DNA from: GCA-002688135 sp964536565
GTDB lineage: Bacteria; Patescibacteriota; Patescibacteriia; Magasanikbacterales; GCA-002688135
Assembly: GCA_964536565.1 (NCBI GenBank)
Contig: CAZHXK010000010.1
Location: 1 to 23,878, forward strand
Direction of reading: 5' to 3'
DNA: 23,878 nucleotides
The stretch's first letter is position 1. The number at the start of each line of letters is the position of its first letter. The notes below the pieces were generated by a model. The model saw only the letters and a list, made by a program, of their open reading frames with translations. It was not told the origin of the DNA and made no database searches. Positions 14,651 through 22,575 of this stretch are shown here, piece after piece. The position numbers and the translations under genes were made by a program.

Positions 14651-15551
14651 ACCACTTATTGTTATTGTTGGTTCGACAGCATCTGGGAAATCTAGTTGCG
14701 CGCTTTCGATTGCAAAAAAATATAGTGGAGTCATTGTGAATGCAGATTCTCGTCAGGTATATCGTGAGTTGTCTATTGGGACAGCGAAGCCTGTGTTTGG
14801 TCGGGTTGCGGATGGTGTTGGATATGTTGATGAGATTCCTCATGTTATGTTTGATATATTTTCTCCTGATGAGAAGATTTCGGTTTCAGTTTTTCAGCGA
14901 CATGCGTTGCGCGCGATCAATAAGGTTTATGAGCAAGGTAAGGTTCCTGTGTTGGTTGGAGGGACGGGGTACTACGTACAGTCAGTTGTAGATAATATGC
15001 AATATGCTGATGTCGAGATAGATGAAGATTTTCGTCGAGAGTTGAATGCGATGTCGTTGAATGAGTTACACAATCAGCTTCGTCAGGTTGATCCTGATGC
15101 GTATGCGTCGATTCAAATTTCAAATAAACGAAGAGTGATTCGAGCACTTGAGCGAGTACAGTTGGGGCAGGCGGATGTTGTTTCCGGTCCGAAGTTATTT
15201 GATGTGTTGCAGTTGGGGATGAGTGTTGAGCGCGATGTGCTTATTGATCGTATTGATACGCGTGTAGATTCGATGATGGGCGAGGGGTTGGTGGATGAGG
15301 TTCGTGATATTGTGGATCGATTTGGATATGATGCGTTAGCCCTGGACAGTATTGGTTATAAAGAAGTTGTGTCTTTTTTAAAAAATGATATTGATCAGAA
15401 GGAGATGATTGAGTTGATTAAGATTCATACACGACAATATGCAAGACGTCAGAAAACATGGTTTTCGAGAGATGATCGTATTGTGTGGATAGAAAACAAC
15501 GAGGAAGCACTTAATTCCGTGGGTACTTTTTTACCAAATTTAGTGGATTAG
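14634..15551 (+). CDS. miaA: tRNA dimethylallyltransferase (MiaA)
   Basis: Transfers the dimethylallyl group from DMAPP to A37 of tRNAs that read UNN codons, giving the substrate for MiaB. The 305-aa product has the P-loop GSTASGKSS (13-21), the family motif NADSRQVYRELSIGTAKP, HVMFDIFSPDE, VLVGGTGYYVQSV, and the tRNA-binding NKRRVIRALE. It ends with DSIGYKEVVSFL and TRQYARRQKTWFSRD. Length is normal. The start lies within the end of miaB, so the two are co-transcribed and probably coupled. DMAPP supply is not encoded in the window. Confidence 0.96.
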   Translation: MELENRPLIVIVGSTASGKSSCALSIAKKYSGVIVNADSRQVYRELSIGTAKPVFGRVADGVGYVDEIPHVMFDIFSPDEKISVSVFQRHALRAINKVYEQGKVPVLVGGTGYYVQSVVDNMQYADVEIDEDFRRELNAMSLNELHNQLRQVDPDAYASIQISNKRRVIRALERVQLGQADVVSGPKLFDVLQLGMSVERDVLIDRIDTRVDSMMGEGLVDEVRDIVDRFGYDALALDSIGYKEVVSFLKNDIDQKEMIELIKIHTRQYARRQKTWFSRDDRIVWIENNEEALNSVGTFLPNLVD

Positions 15552-15576
15552 GGTATATATTCTCCTCAGTTTGAGC

Positions 15577-15605
15577 TTGACAGTTCAGGCGTCACCCTAT
15601 ATATT
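15577..15605 (+). promoter_or_regulatory. Near-consensus promoter for the 538-aa unrecognised gene
   Basis: A perfect TTGACA (15577-15582), 17 bases, TATATT (15600-15605). Transcription near 15612 gives a leader of about 60 bases, with a possible small hairpin (CCGTGC/GTACGG) and a clear SD (GAGAGG) seven bases before ATG 15675. Confidence 0.8.
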
Positions 15606-15674
15606 TGCCCCATCGTACCGTGCATTATTTTTGTACGGGTCGGTCATTACATATCGTGAAAGAGAGGCCTCGTT

Positions 15675-17291
15675 ATGAGTGCTGGTGTTGAAATGAGTGT
15701 TCCTACAAAGTTTGATCGTGTGCGTACGCTGACGGATCGAGCGCAGCGTCTCTCAGATGATGCTGGGGCGTATAAGACTCGTTCGGTGGAATATAGGGAA
15801 GAGGCGGATGAGCTTCAGAGGCGTGTTGACGAGCTTCGGTTACGATCTGAGAGTCAGGGTGTTGTTGCTGTTGCAAAACAAGAGGCTGCGGATGCCTTGC
15901 AGCAACTGATCATCGTAGTTTTGAATGATGTTGGTGACTCGATTGAGGATCCGTCGATTGTACTGGCTGAGGCTATGGATGGTGAGGAGTCTTTGACTCC
16001 TGCGGTTCAATTGGTTGAGGCTGACGCGGTTGTTGCGCCTGATGACCAGTCTTCGGTTGCGGTGGTTATCCAGCCTCCGCCTGATGAGGTAGTGGTTGGT
16101 CCTGTTGTCCAGGTTGCTGTCATGACGGATGCTGAGTTGATGAAGTTTGGGAATGATTTTCCGCTTCCTCAATTGCCGCTCTCTCACTATGAGGCTGCGC
16201 AGATTTTTGCGCCGTACTTGAACGAGATTGATGGTCCGCGGCTGACCTATGATGAGCTTGAGCGGTTTTGTCGGAGTCGTCGCTACAAGGATTCGATTGA
16301 ATCTACTCATCAGTGTGCATGTTGCGAAGAGGTGTTTAACTCTCGTGATTGTCATCAGGTGGGAAGTGTTGTTTTGTGCAACAGGGATACCGACGCAGTA
16401 CTTGCAATTCTTGCGAAGCATCGTATCGGTAAGACGTTTTGGCGCGATGGTCGCAAGCAGACTAGGAGGGTGGAACGGGCTCATTATGTGTTTGGTGCTA
16501 TCCGTTTTCTGAAGACGAATCAGTTTGATAGTCCAGAGCAAGAGCGGTGGCATTGCGAGTATAATCTTGCGCGAGAAACTCGGATTCTTGATGAGATTCG
16601 TAGCGGTCGACGTAATGAGGATGACTTTCGGTTGAGCTCATCGCCTCAGACATCTGGCGGTCCGCAGTACGTTGTTGCGCCTGGTGTGGTGATGGTGCCT
16701 GCTGATCGTTCGGGTGATATTCCGTTTGCAAATGAGACGCTGTTGTCGGACGCGAAGACTGTTGTGGATTTTGAGAGTATTCTTGATCCGCTGTATGCTT
16801 TTCGAAAAGAGATGCGACATTCGCTTGGCGCTGATGCTTTGTATGATTCTTCCGATGTTGTTCGGCAGATCAATGTCGAGATCTCGAGGATCGCACAGGT
16901 ATGGCAGCAGCGAGATCCTGCAACTCATACGCACTGGAAGCGTCTGAAGAAGCTGGTGTGGCTGATGTCTCGACCAGATCCTACCGCAGCACAGGTGGCA
17001 GAGCGGATTGAGCTGGAGACGGATAAAAAACTTGCTGCTGATGCACGCATCAAGACACAAGGCAGGTATCCTTCACTATCGGGTGGTGATGAGGCGGCAA
17101 AGAAAGCTGCTGACGCTGGTCGTTCTAGTCGAGCTCGTGCGATCCGTAAGAAGACCAGGGCGCGGAGAACTCAGGGTGAGGTCGCTTTTCTAGCGCGGTT
17201 TGATGCTGATCGGCGGGTTCATGCAGCGCAGGTTCAGGATGCAAAGAAGAGAAAGGATGATGGATCTGTAAAGCCTGTCGAAGTCACGTAA
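15675..17291 (+). CDS. Unrecognised 538-aa protein with coiled coil, Cys cluster and basic tail
   Basis: No family recognised. Residues about 15-75 are charged and heptad-like, a probable coiled coil. Residues 95-150 are acidic, Val/Pro-rich and probably disordered (VVIQPPPDEVVVGPVVQ). A folded part from about 160 contains a cysteine cluster, CACC..DCHQVGSVVLCN (Cys214, 216, 217, 226, 235 and His227), that could bind zinc in a treble-clef or HNH-like way; this is unproven. Residues 355-440 look helical. The last 90 are Lys/Arg/Ala-rich, as in nucleic-acid-binding tails. There is no signal peptide or transmembrane segment. It has its own near-consensus promoter, SD and terminator. It looks more G/C-rich and more regular in translation signals than its neighbours, so it may be recently acquired or lineage-specific. 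Confidence 0.75.
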   Translation: MSAGVEMSVPTKFDRVRTLTDRAQRLSDDAGAYKTRSVEYREEADELQRRVDELRLRSESQGVVAVAKQEAADALQQLIIVVLNDVGDSIEDPSIVLAEAMDGEESLTPAVQLVEADAVVAPDDQSSVAVVIQPPPDEVVVGPVVQVAVMTDAELMKFGNDFPLPQLPLSHYEAAQIFAPYLNEIDGPRLTYDELERFCRSRRYKDSIESTHQCACCEEVFNSRDCHQVGSVVLCNRDTDAVLAILAKHRIGKTFWRDGRKQTRRVERAHYVFGAIRFLKTNQFDSPEQERWHCEYNLARETRILDEIRSGRRNEDDFRLSSSPQTSGGPQYVVAPGVVMVPADRSGDIPFANETLLSDAKTVVDFESILDPLYAFRKEMRHSLGADALYDSSDVVRQINVEISRIAQVWQQRDPATHTHWKRLKKLVWLMSRPDPTAAQVAERIELETDKKLAADARIKTQGRYPSLSGGDEAAKKAADAGRSSRARAIRKKTRARRTQGEVAFLARFDADRRVHAAQVQDAKKRKDDGSVKPVEVT

Positions 17292-17313
17292 TGATGAATG
17301 TCGCTAAGGCGAT

Positions 17314-17345
17314 AAAGGGTTGAGCCTAAGCTCAACCCTTTTTTT
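17314..17345 (+). terminator. Strong intrinsic terminator of the 538-aa gene
   Basis: A 12-bp perfect stem, AAAGGGTTGAGC (17314-17325) with GCTCAACCCTTT (17330-17341), loop CTAA, and T's through 17345. A small TCGC/GCGA hairpin precedes it at 17301-17312. It lies between convergent genes and may also help stop gatB transcription, though the minus-side T-run is short. Confidence 0.9.
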
Positions 17346-17370
17346 ATACATGTGTTATCTAGACTTAAAA

Positions 17371-18873
17371 TTATGACTTTAATGTATCTTCGAGTAATTT
17401 TTTGACTACAGCTGGATCTGCTGATCCTTTAGTTTCTTTCATGACTGCGCCAACCAAAAACTGAATGAGCTGCACTTTTCCAGCTTTGTATTTTTCTACC
17501 GCATCTGGATTTTCATTGATTGCCTTCATGATTGCGGTATCAAGTGTTCCTTCGTCGGAAACTTGAGTCCATCCATGTTCTTCTACGATGTTGCTTGGGT
17601 CTTGTCCTGTGTCTATCATCACATTTAAGACTTTGGTTCCTGTTGAGCTGTTGATGTGGTTTTTCATGACCATTGCAACAAGCTCTGCAAAATTTTCAGG
17701 TGTGATGTCTGTTCTATCGAGTGATATGTTTCTTTCGGCGAGTGCGCCAAGAAGTTTCGAGGTTATCCATGCACCAACTATTTTTCCAATTTTCGGCCCG
17801 TGTTTTTCCTTTATTTCTTCTGCAGTGCCATCGGCATCAGGCATGTCATGAAGCCAGTTGAGTGCTTCTGACATTACTGCTTCAGCAAAATCTCCGAGCT
17901 GCTTGTTTTCGACGAGGAGTCGGACATCTGCTGGCTTGAAGAAATATTCGCGCATGAAGCGAACCTTTTTGCCTTTGGGTAGTTCGGGTAGATGATTCTG
18001 TTCTTCTTTCGCCATGTCTTCTAGCATCATTGGTGGAATGTCTGGTTCGGGGAAGAATCGGTAATCGTTTGCGGTTTCTTTTGATCGTTGTTCGTACGTG
18101 TGTTGTTTTGCATCATGCCACCCGCGCGTCGTTGTTTCGGCTGGAGGAGTGTTTGTTTTCCACAAGTCTGTTTGTCGTTTGATTTCAAATTCAATTGCAC
18201 GTTCAACAGATTTGAATGAATTCAGATTTTTTACTTCTGTTTTTGGATGCAGTTCTGTTGTGCCAACAGGTCTGAGTGAGATGTTGGCATCGCATCGGAG
18301 ATGTCCTTTCTCCATGTCAGCATTTGAAATACCAATCGTTCTCATGATAAGACGAAGTTCCTGAAGAAACTGTTTTGCATCTGCAGCTGTTCTGAAATCT
18401 GGGTGTGTAACAATTTCGGCTAGCGGTGTACCAGCTCGGTTGTAGTCGACGTGAGTGACGCCTGGTTTGTGGTGATTGTTTTTTGCTGCGTCTTCTTCAA
18501 GATGAAGTCTTTCGATACGAATTGTTTTTGATGTACCATCTGAGTTTTCTAACTCAACGAGACCATGTTCTCCGATAGGTTTGTCGAATTGTGAGATTTG
18601 ATATCCCTTTGGCAGATCTGGATAAAAATAGTGTTTTCTGTCGAATTTAGATTCAAAGTTGATCGTGCATCCAAGTGCTAGGGATCCGCGGATTGCGTAT
18701 GCAACAGCTGTTCTGTTTGGCACAGGGAGTGTTCCTGGGTGGCCGAGGCAGATGGGGCAGACGGTTGTATTTGGTTCACGGATATCTCCATCGTTTGGAC
18801 ACGCACAGAACATTTTAGATTGTGTTTTGAGTTGGACGTGAATTTCCAGTCCGATAATTGATTCAAGTTCCAT
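17371..18873 (-). CDS. gatB: Aspartyl/glutamyl-tRNA(Asn/Gln) amidotransferase subunit B
   Basis: Subunit of GatCAB, which amidates Glu-tRNA(Gln) and/or Asp-tRNA(Asn). The 500-aa product begins with the diagnostic IIGLEIHVQLKTQSKMFCAC and has the zinc-type cysteines Cys23, 25, 39 and 42 (CPICLGHPGTLP). It continues with HYFYPDLPKGYQISQFD, EEDAAK, DYNRAGTPLAEIVT, and an end domain with QFLVGAVMKETKGSADP. Length is normal. gatA and gatC are not in the window. It sits downstream of the membrane protein's terminator, so it needs its own promoter, but none is convincing and no SD is visible. Confidence 0.97.
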   Translation of the reverse strand: MELESIIGLEIHVQLKTQSKMFCACPNDGDIREPNTTVCPICLGHPGTLPVPNRTAVAYAIRGSLALGCTINFESKFDRKHYFYPDLPKGYQISQFDKPIGEHGLVELENSDGTSKTIRIERLHLEEDAAKNNHHKPGVTHVDYNRAGTPLAEIVTHPDFRTAADAKQFLQELRLIMRTIGISNADMEKGHLRCDANISLRPVGTTELHPKTEVKNLNSFKSVERAIEFEIKRQTDLWKTNTPPAETTTRGWHDAKQHTYEQRSKETANDYRFFPEPDIPPMMLEDMAKEEQNHLPELPKGKKVRFMREYFFKPADVRLLVENKQLGDFAEAVMSEALNWLHDMPDADGTAEEIKEKHGPKIGKIVGAWITSKLLGALAERNISLDRTDITPENFAELVAMVMKNHINSSTGTKVLNVMIDTGQDPSNIVEEHGWTQVSDEGTLDTAIMKAINENPDAVEKYKAGKVQLIQFLVGAVMKETKGSADPAVVKKLLEDTLKS

Positions 18874-18894
18874 ATGGTTTCTATTGTCTGAAAC

Positions 18895-18919
18895 AAAAAA
18901 TAACGTGTGATTACGTTAT
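18895..18919 (-). terminator. Intrinsic terminator after the six-TM protein gene
   Basis: On the minus strand ATAACGT (18919-18913), a six-base loop, ACGTTAT (18906-18900), then a run of T's (18900-18895). It lies just after the membrane protein stop at 18943 and before gatB. Confidence 0.75.
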
Positions 18920-18942
18920 CATGAGAAAGTGTTCAAAGCAAA

Positions 18943-19767
18943 CTATTTTTTTCGTGGTTTTTTTAGATCAGCATATAAAATAATGATGCTTATGGTCGTA
19001 AGTGGCATGAAAATAAGAGACTCAATAAGTCCGTTTGTTCCTGCAACTATGTAGCTTTGTGTGAGTGTAAATTGGGTTGGATTAATAGAAAGTATGACGA
19101 ATAATACGATGAGTACGGCTAATGTGAGTACGAGGTTTCCGATAGACCAGAGTACGGCTGGAGTAAAGAGACGGACGCATGTATCCCACCAGCGTCCTTT
19201 GGTGAGCGCGCTGCTTTCGTGGAACGCTTCTGCAATAGCAGTATCATCGATTGCTGATGTGGGTACGGTTGCTACGTATCGGACAGTGAAATACAAAGCT
19301 GGCGCTAAAAGGGGGAGTCCGAGGACGAGTGGCCACGACATGACGGGTGTTGCGGTTGCGACTGCGTCGGCTAGAAGTAACCAATAGAGTAAGATGTATG
19401 CTCCTGCGCTTGCTGCGATGAGTACGATGGTAACAATGTGTGCGCCGAGTGTGTGTAGGAAGCGGTGTAAACCGAGGTTGAGTAGTTTACGGTGAGTGTA
19501 TTTTTGTTTTTTGAGGATGCGCCATACTTCTATGAGGTATGTGTAGAAAAGAAAGAGATACACAATAAGCATGGCAATTTGAAAAAAAATAAATGTGTTG
19601 AATGCCTGTTCATTGGGTGGGAGCGTATCAGGGAGAACTGACCATGGGAATACTACGGAAGGAAGCAGGGAAGCTAAGAACATACCAAAAGGCAGCACAA
19701 TAAGTGCCCTCCAGTGCGCGGCGAAAGCTGCCCACGCTGCTTCCATGATTTCAAACGAGTTACGCAT
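18943..19767 (-). CDS. Unrecognised integral membrane protein, about six TM segments
   Basis: A 274-aa, strongly hydrophobic protein. Predicted membrane segments lie at about 20-44, 57-77, 106-134, 142-165, 202-226 and 245-265. The layout, with an amphipathic EAFHESSALTKGRWWDTCVRLF stretch before the fifth segment, recalls the poorly characterised proteins with a glycerophosphodiesterase-type membrane domain; that is only a resemblance. The C-terminus ends in basic residues (KKPRKK), which suggests a cytoplasmic tail. An AGGAG SD lies five bases before the ATG, and TATACT (19808-19803) lies about 35 bases further up. It is bounded by terminators on both sides, so it is a single-gene unit. Confidence 0.75.
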   Translation of the reverse strand: MRNSFEIMEAAWAAFAAHWRALIVLPFGMFLASLLPSVVFPWSVLPDTLPPNEQAFNTFIFFQIAMLIVYLFLFYTYLIEVWRILKKQKYTHRKLLNLGLHRFLHTLGAHIVTIVLIAASAGAYILLYWLLLADAVATATPVMSWPLVLGLPLLAPALYFTVRYVATVPTSAIDDTAIAEAFHESSALTKGRWWDTCVRLFTPAVLWSIGNLVLTLAVLIVLFVILSINPTQFTLTQSYIVAGTNGLIESLIFMPLTTISIIILYADLKKPRKK

Positions 19768-19822
19768 GTTCTCTCCTTTATTCAGTTCCTTATGTTATTA
19801 GTAGTATACATCAGTTGTGCGT

Positions 19823-19862
19823 AAAAAAAAAGAACGTTTTTGAAAACGTTCAATTTTTTTAT
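19823..19862 (-). terminator. Intrinsic terminator after tmk
   Basis: GAACGTTT (19832-19839), loop TTGA, AAACGTTC (19844-19851), flanked by nine A's on one side and seven T's on the other. On the minus strand it ends in nine T's and starts beside the tmk stop at 19863. The symmetric tracts could also work on the plus strand, but no plus gene ends here. Confidence 0.85.
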
Positions 19863-20672
19863 CTAAGAAATTTTTTCTGGAACTTTCATTGATTGTTGTT
19901 GGTTGAAGTAGTGTTGTAGCTCCTCCCATAGTTCGTGTGTCTTGAGGAGGCGGAGTGTGTGTTCGAGTTGTGTGGTAGATGTGGTATCTTTGATAATTTT
20001 GAGGAAAGGAAGGCATGCTTGAGCGGCATCTTGAATAACGTTGTGTGGGTGCTGTGCTGCGTTGATGGCTGAGAATGCTCGTGATTCATTCCATTGTTTT
20101 GCGAGTTCAGGGGACTGTAGATATTTATTTTGTCGTTCGATGTGTTTGGTGATGTCTGCTTCGTCCCATAGATTAACATCTCGATTGTTTGTTTGGTTGT
20201 CTGCGAATGTCTTACGAAGTTTGAATGTTTGTGCGAACACGTCGAGTGGAAAATGCAGTACAAGTGTCAGATCTGGGAAGTATCCTTGCACGTGTTCGTT
20301 TTCGAGTTCTCGAATGGTATGCATGGGCACACCTGCTTCTAAGCCCTGATAGATTCGTGTTGAATCGAGGTATCGATCCAGAAGAACGATCCTCGGCTGT
20401 TCTTTGTTTTCACCTAAGAATGGAATGATGACTTCATCGAGATGGATGCGGCGTGCTTTATTGAATAGTGTGGCTAATTCTAGTGCTGTAGCTCCTTCTT
20501 TTAGTTTTGAAAATATCTCTTGTCGAATTTCCTCACCTCGTTTGGTTCCACCTGGTTCACGAGAGGTGATGGTTTCAATACCACAATGCTCGAAAACGGT
20601 TTTGAGTGCAGGAATAACCACAGATGTTTTACCTGTGAATTCGCCGCCTTCTACTGTGATTAATAATCCCAT
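19863..20672 (-). CDS. tmk: Thymidylate kinase with a C-terminal extension
   Basis: Phosphorylates dTMP to dTDP. The 269-aa product starts with MGLLITVEGGEFTGKTS (P-loop at 9-17, with Glu-Phe-Thr where many family members have Asp/Glu-Gly-Ala or similar), then SREPGGTKRGEEIR, the DRYLDSTRIYQG motif, and a PDLTLVLHFPLDV strand. The final 50-60 residues, after the normal domain end, are helical and charged and exceed the usual length of about 200-215 aa. The start is four bases downstream of the folA stop codon's first listed base pair region (gap 20673-20675), and it belongs to the thyA-folA-tmk run that ends in a strong terminator. Deoxyadenosine/guanosine kinase-like activity is less likely given the context. 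Confidence 0.9.
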   Translation of the reverse strand: MGLLITVEGGEFTGKTSVVIPALKTVFEHCGIETITSREPGGTKRGEEIRQEIFSKLKEGATALELATLFNKARRIHLDEVIIPFLGENKEQPRIVLLDRYLDSTRIYQGLEAGVPMHTIRELENEHVQGYFPDLTLVLHFPLDVFAQTFKLRKTFADNQTNNRDVNLWDEADITKHIERQNKYLQSPELAKQWNESRAFSAINAAQHPHNVIQDAAQACLPFLKIIKDTTSTTQLEHTLRLLKTHELWEELQHYFNQQQSMKVPEKIS

Positions 20673-20675
20673 ACG

Positions 20676-21155
20676 TTATGCTTTCTTTCTTTTGTATGTC
20701 ACGAAGACATATTCTTCAAAATCTTCACTTTCTGCTTCTTCCCATTCTTTTGAGTAGATGCCGGGGAAGTACGAGTCGCATTGGTCTACATGTTGGTCTA
20801 CATGCGTGATGTAGAGTGTATCTGCCATGGGCATCATCTCTTCGTAGATTCGTTCTCCGCCAAAACCTACGATATCTTCTCTTTCATGGGCGATGATTGC
20901 TTCGGAGACAGATTGATATACTTCAACGCCTTCAGGTACATTGTACGCCGAATTACTGGTGATTACAATATTTGTGCGGTCGGGGAGTGGGCGGAATTTG
21001 TCTGGAATAGACTCCCATGTCTTGCGTCCCATGATGACATTTCTTCCGATGGTCAGCGCTTTTGCGCGTTTCATATCAGCAGAAATATGCCACGGAATTT
21101 CGCCGCCTTTTCCAATGCAGTTATTTGTTGAGATTGCGGCTACTAATGAGATCAT
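20676..21155 (-). CDS. folA: Dihydrofolate reductase
   Basis: Reduces dihydrofolate made by ThyA back to tetrahydrofolate. The 159-aa product is of normal length: VAAISTNNCIGKGGEIPWHI, Asp27 (SADMKR) as the active-site acid, IMGRKTWESIP, PLPDRTNIVIT, and the NADPH-binding FGGERIYEEMM. TLYITHVDQHVDQCDSYFP near the end contains HVDQ twice, encoded by a perfect 12-bp tandem repeat (20781-20804). Against E. coli DHFR from memory this segment is only about one residue longer, so it is unlikely to be disruptive. The ATG is one base from the thyA stop; no SD. Confidence 0.95.
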   Translation of the reverse strand: MISLVAAISTNNCIGKGGEIPWHISADMKRAKALTIGRNVIMGRKTWESIPDKFRPLPDRTNIVITSNSAYNVPEGVEVYQSVSEAIIAHEREDIVGFGGERIYEEMMPMADTLYITHVDQHVDQCDSYFPGIYSKEWEEAESEDFEEYVFVTYKRKKA

Positions 21156-21156
21156 A

Positions 21157-22029
21157 TTACACAGCTATTTCAAATTGAATTTTCGGATGTGATGCGTATG
21201 CAACTTTTTTTGTGTGACTGGCTTCCCATTCCCATATCGAGGTAAATGGATCTGTGTTGATTGAACAGAGTTCGTGTTCGTTTGGACTTCTTGTGAGCTG
21301 AAGTTTTGCTCCTTCGATGTGATTTTCGTAAATGTGGGTGTCTCCCAAAAATCCGACGAGGCGACCTTCTTCGAGCCCTGATTCTTTTGCGAGAAGATGT
21401 AGTAAAAGGCCGTAGCTTGCGATGTTGAAGGGGAGTCCGAGCATGACATCGACTGAGCGTTGGTTCCACATGAGGTTGAGTTTTTTTCCGGTAACGGTGA
21501 CTTGGAAGCTGTAATGGCATGGGGGTAATCCCATTTTGTCCATTTGTAAGGGGTTCCATGCAGATACAATCATGCGTCTGTCATTTGGATTTGATTTGAG
21601 TGTATCAACGACTCGCTTGAGCTGATCGAAACCTTTTCCTGTGTAGTCTGTGTCGTGGTTTTCGTATTCTGCGTTGAAGTGTCTCCATTGAAAACCGTAG
21701 ATTGGACCGAGGTCTCTTTCGTTCGCCATTTTTTCTTTGGATGCTTCGTCGTGTCCGTATGGTGCTTTGGCTGGGTTGGCCCATTCATCCCAAATATGAT
21801 TCTTTCTTTTTTTGAGCCATTCTTTGTCGGTGATTCCTTTGATAAAAAATTCAAGTTCCGTACCGATAACTTTGAAGGGCATCTTTTTGGTAGTGAGCAG
21901 GGGAAAGCCTTTCGACATATCGTGCTCAAACATCACACCAGCAATGGCAATCGTTTTGATGCCGGTACGGTTCTGCTTGATGTCTCCTTCTTTCAGGATT
22001 TTTTGTACGATGTCGAGGTAATTCTTCAT
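21157..22029 (-). CDS. thyA: Thymidylate synthase (ThyA)
   Basis: Methylates dUMP to dTMP using methylenetetrahydrofolate. The 290-aa product has NRTGIKT near the start, LLTTKKMPFK, LGPIYGFQWRHF, RRMIVSAWNP, the catalytic Cys161 in LPPCHYSFQ, QRSVDVMLGLPFNIASYGLL, and GDTHIYENH. Length is normal for the classical folate-dependent enzyme, not ThyX. It is first of a tight thyA-folA-tmk group, with gaps of one and three bases. A 114-base gap with a hairpin separates it from dut. No SD and no convincing promoter were seen upstream. Confidence 0.97.
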   Translation of the reverse strand: MKNYLDIVQKILKEGDIKQNRTGIKTIAIAGVMFEHDMSKGFPLLTTKKMPFKVIGTELEFFIKGITDKEWLKKRKNHIWDEWANPAKAPYGHDEASKEKMANERDLGPIYGFQWRHFNAEYENHDTDYTGKGFDQLKRVVDTLKSNPNDRRMIVSAWNPLQMDKMGLPPCHYSFQVTVTGKKLNLMWNQRSVDVMLGLPFNIASYGLLLHLLAKESGLEEGRLVGFLGDTHIYENHIEGAKLQLTRSPNEHELCSINTDPFTSIWEWEASHTKKVAYASHPKIQFEIAV

Positions 22030-22094
22030 ACGTAGTGCGACAATAAATATGCTGCGAAGTTTCTAGTTTTTTTGTGGCCGCGTTCTGATTAACA

Positions 22095-22119
22095 CTTTTG
22101 AGTACTGCGTTCTCAAAAG
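22095..22119. repeat. Perfect 8-bp inverted repeat between dut and thyA
   Basis: CTTTTGAG (22095-22102), nine-base spacer, CTCAAAAG (22112-22119), in the 114-base gap. There is no T-run on the minus strand, so it is a poor intrinsic terminator. It may be a regulatory stem-loop or an operator for thyA. Confidence 0.45.
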
Positions 22120-22143
22120 CAGCTCATTTAGATACATTGAGGC

Positions 22144-22575
22144 TTATCGGCCTGTGCTTCCAAATCCACCTCGTGATTCAGTTTTCATTAGTTCGACTTC
22201 TTTCCACTGAGCTCGCTCTATGGGTAAGAAAAGTCCGTTGGCTAGTCGTTCTCCTGCTTCAACTGTAACAGACTGGTCCGTGAAGTTATAGACCATCATG
22301 TGGATTTCATCATCAGGACCGCAATAGTCTTGGTCGATCGTTCCGACGCCGTTAGCGAGCATGAGCCCACGTTTTTTAGCTAAGCTAGAGCGGGCGGTGA
22401 TCATAAGCATGTGTCCTTCAGGAACTTGCATGGATAATCCTGTGGGAATGAGTGCGAGTTTTTTTGGTTCGATGACTGCTCCTTTTGCTGCAGCGAAATC
22501 GAATCCAACAGCTCCTTTTGTTTTGTATTCAGGGATGACAGTATTTTTTCTCACTCGTCTGATGTTAACCTCCAT
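22144..22575 (-). CDS. dut: Deoxyuridine triphosphatase (dUTPase)
   Basis: Hydrolyses dUTP to dUMP, which protects DNA from uracil and feeds ThyA. With ATG 22575 the product is 143 aa, the normal trimeric dUTPase size. The five family motifs are visible: GAVGFDFAAA; ARSSLAKKRGL; GVGTIDQDYCGPDDE (catalytic Asp, Tyr; Cys where many have Arg); GERLANGLFLPI (less usual, where many have a Gln-Leu pair); and RGGFGSTGR at the C-terminus. An in-frame ATG at 22638 would add 21 residues deep inside the upstream kinase gene and is rejected. The start overlaps the kinase stop by 11 bases, suggesting translational coupling. Confidence 0.95.
   Translation of the reverse strand: MEVNIRRVRKNTVIPEYKTKGAVGFDFAAAKGAVIEPKKLALIPTGLSMQVPEGHMLMITARSSLAKKRGLMLANGVGTIDQDYCGPDDEIHMMVYNFTDQSVTVEAGERLANGLFLPIERAQWKEVELMKTESRGGFGSTGR

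Noticed and set aside
15840..16553. 237-aa open frame on the minus strand inside the 538-aa gene
   Set aside because: Arg/Leu/Asn-rich antisense composition, no start signals, and the opposite strand has a full promoter, SD and terminator; a shadow of codon bias.
20781..20804. Tandem repeat as a CRISPR-like or satellite array
   Set aside because: Two copies of 12 bp inside a coding gene, with no spacers and no Cas genes in the window.
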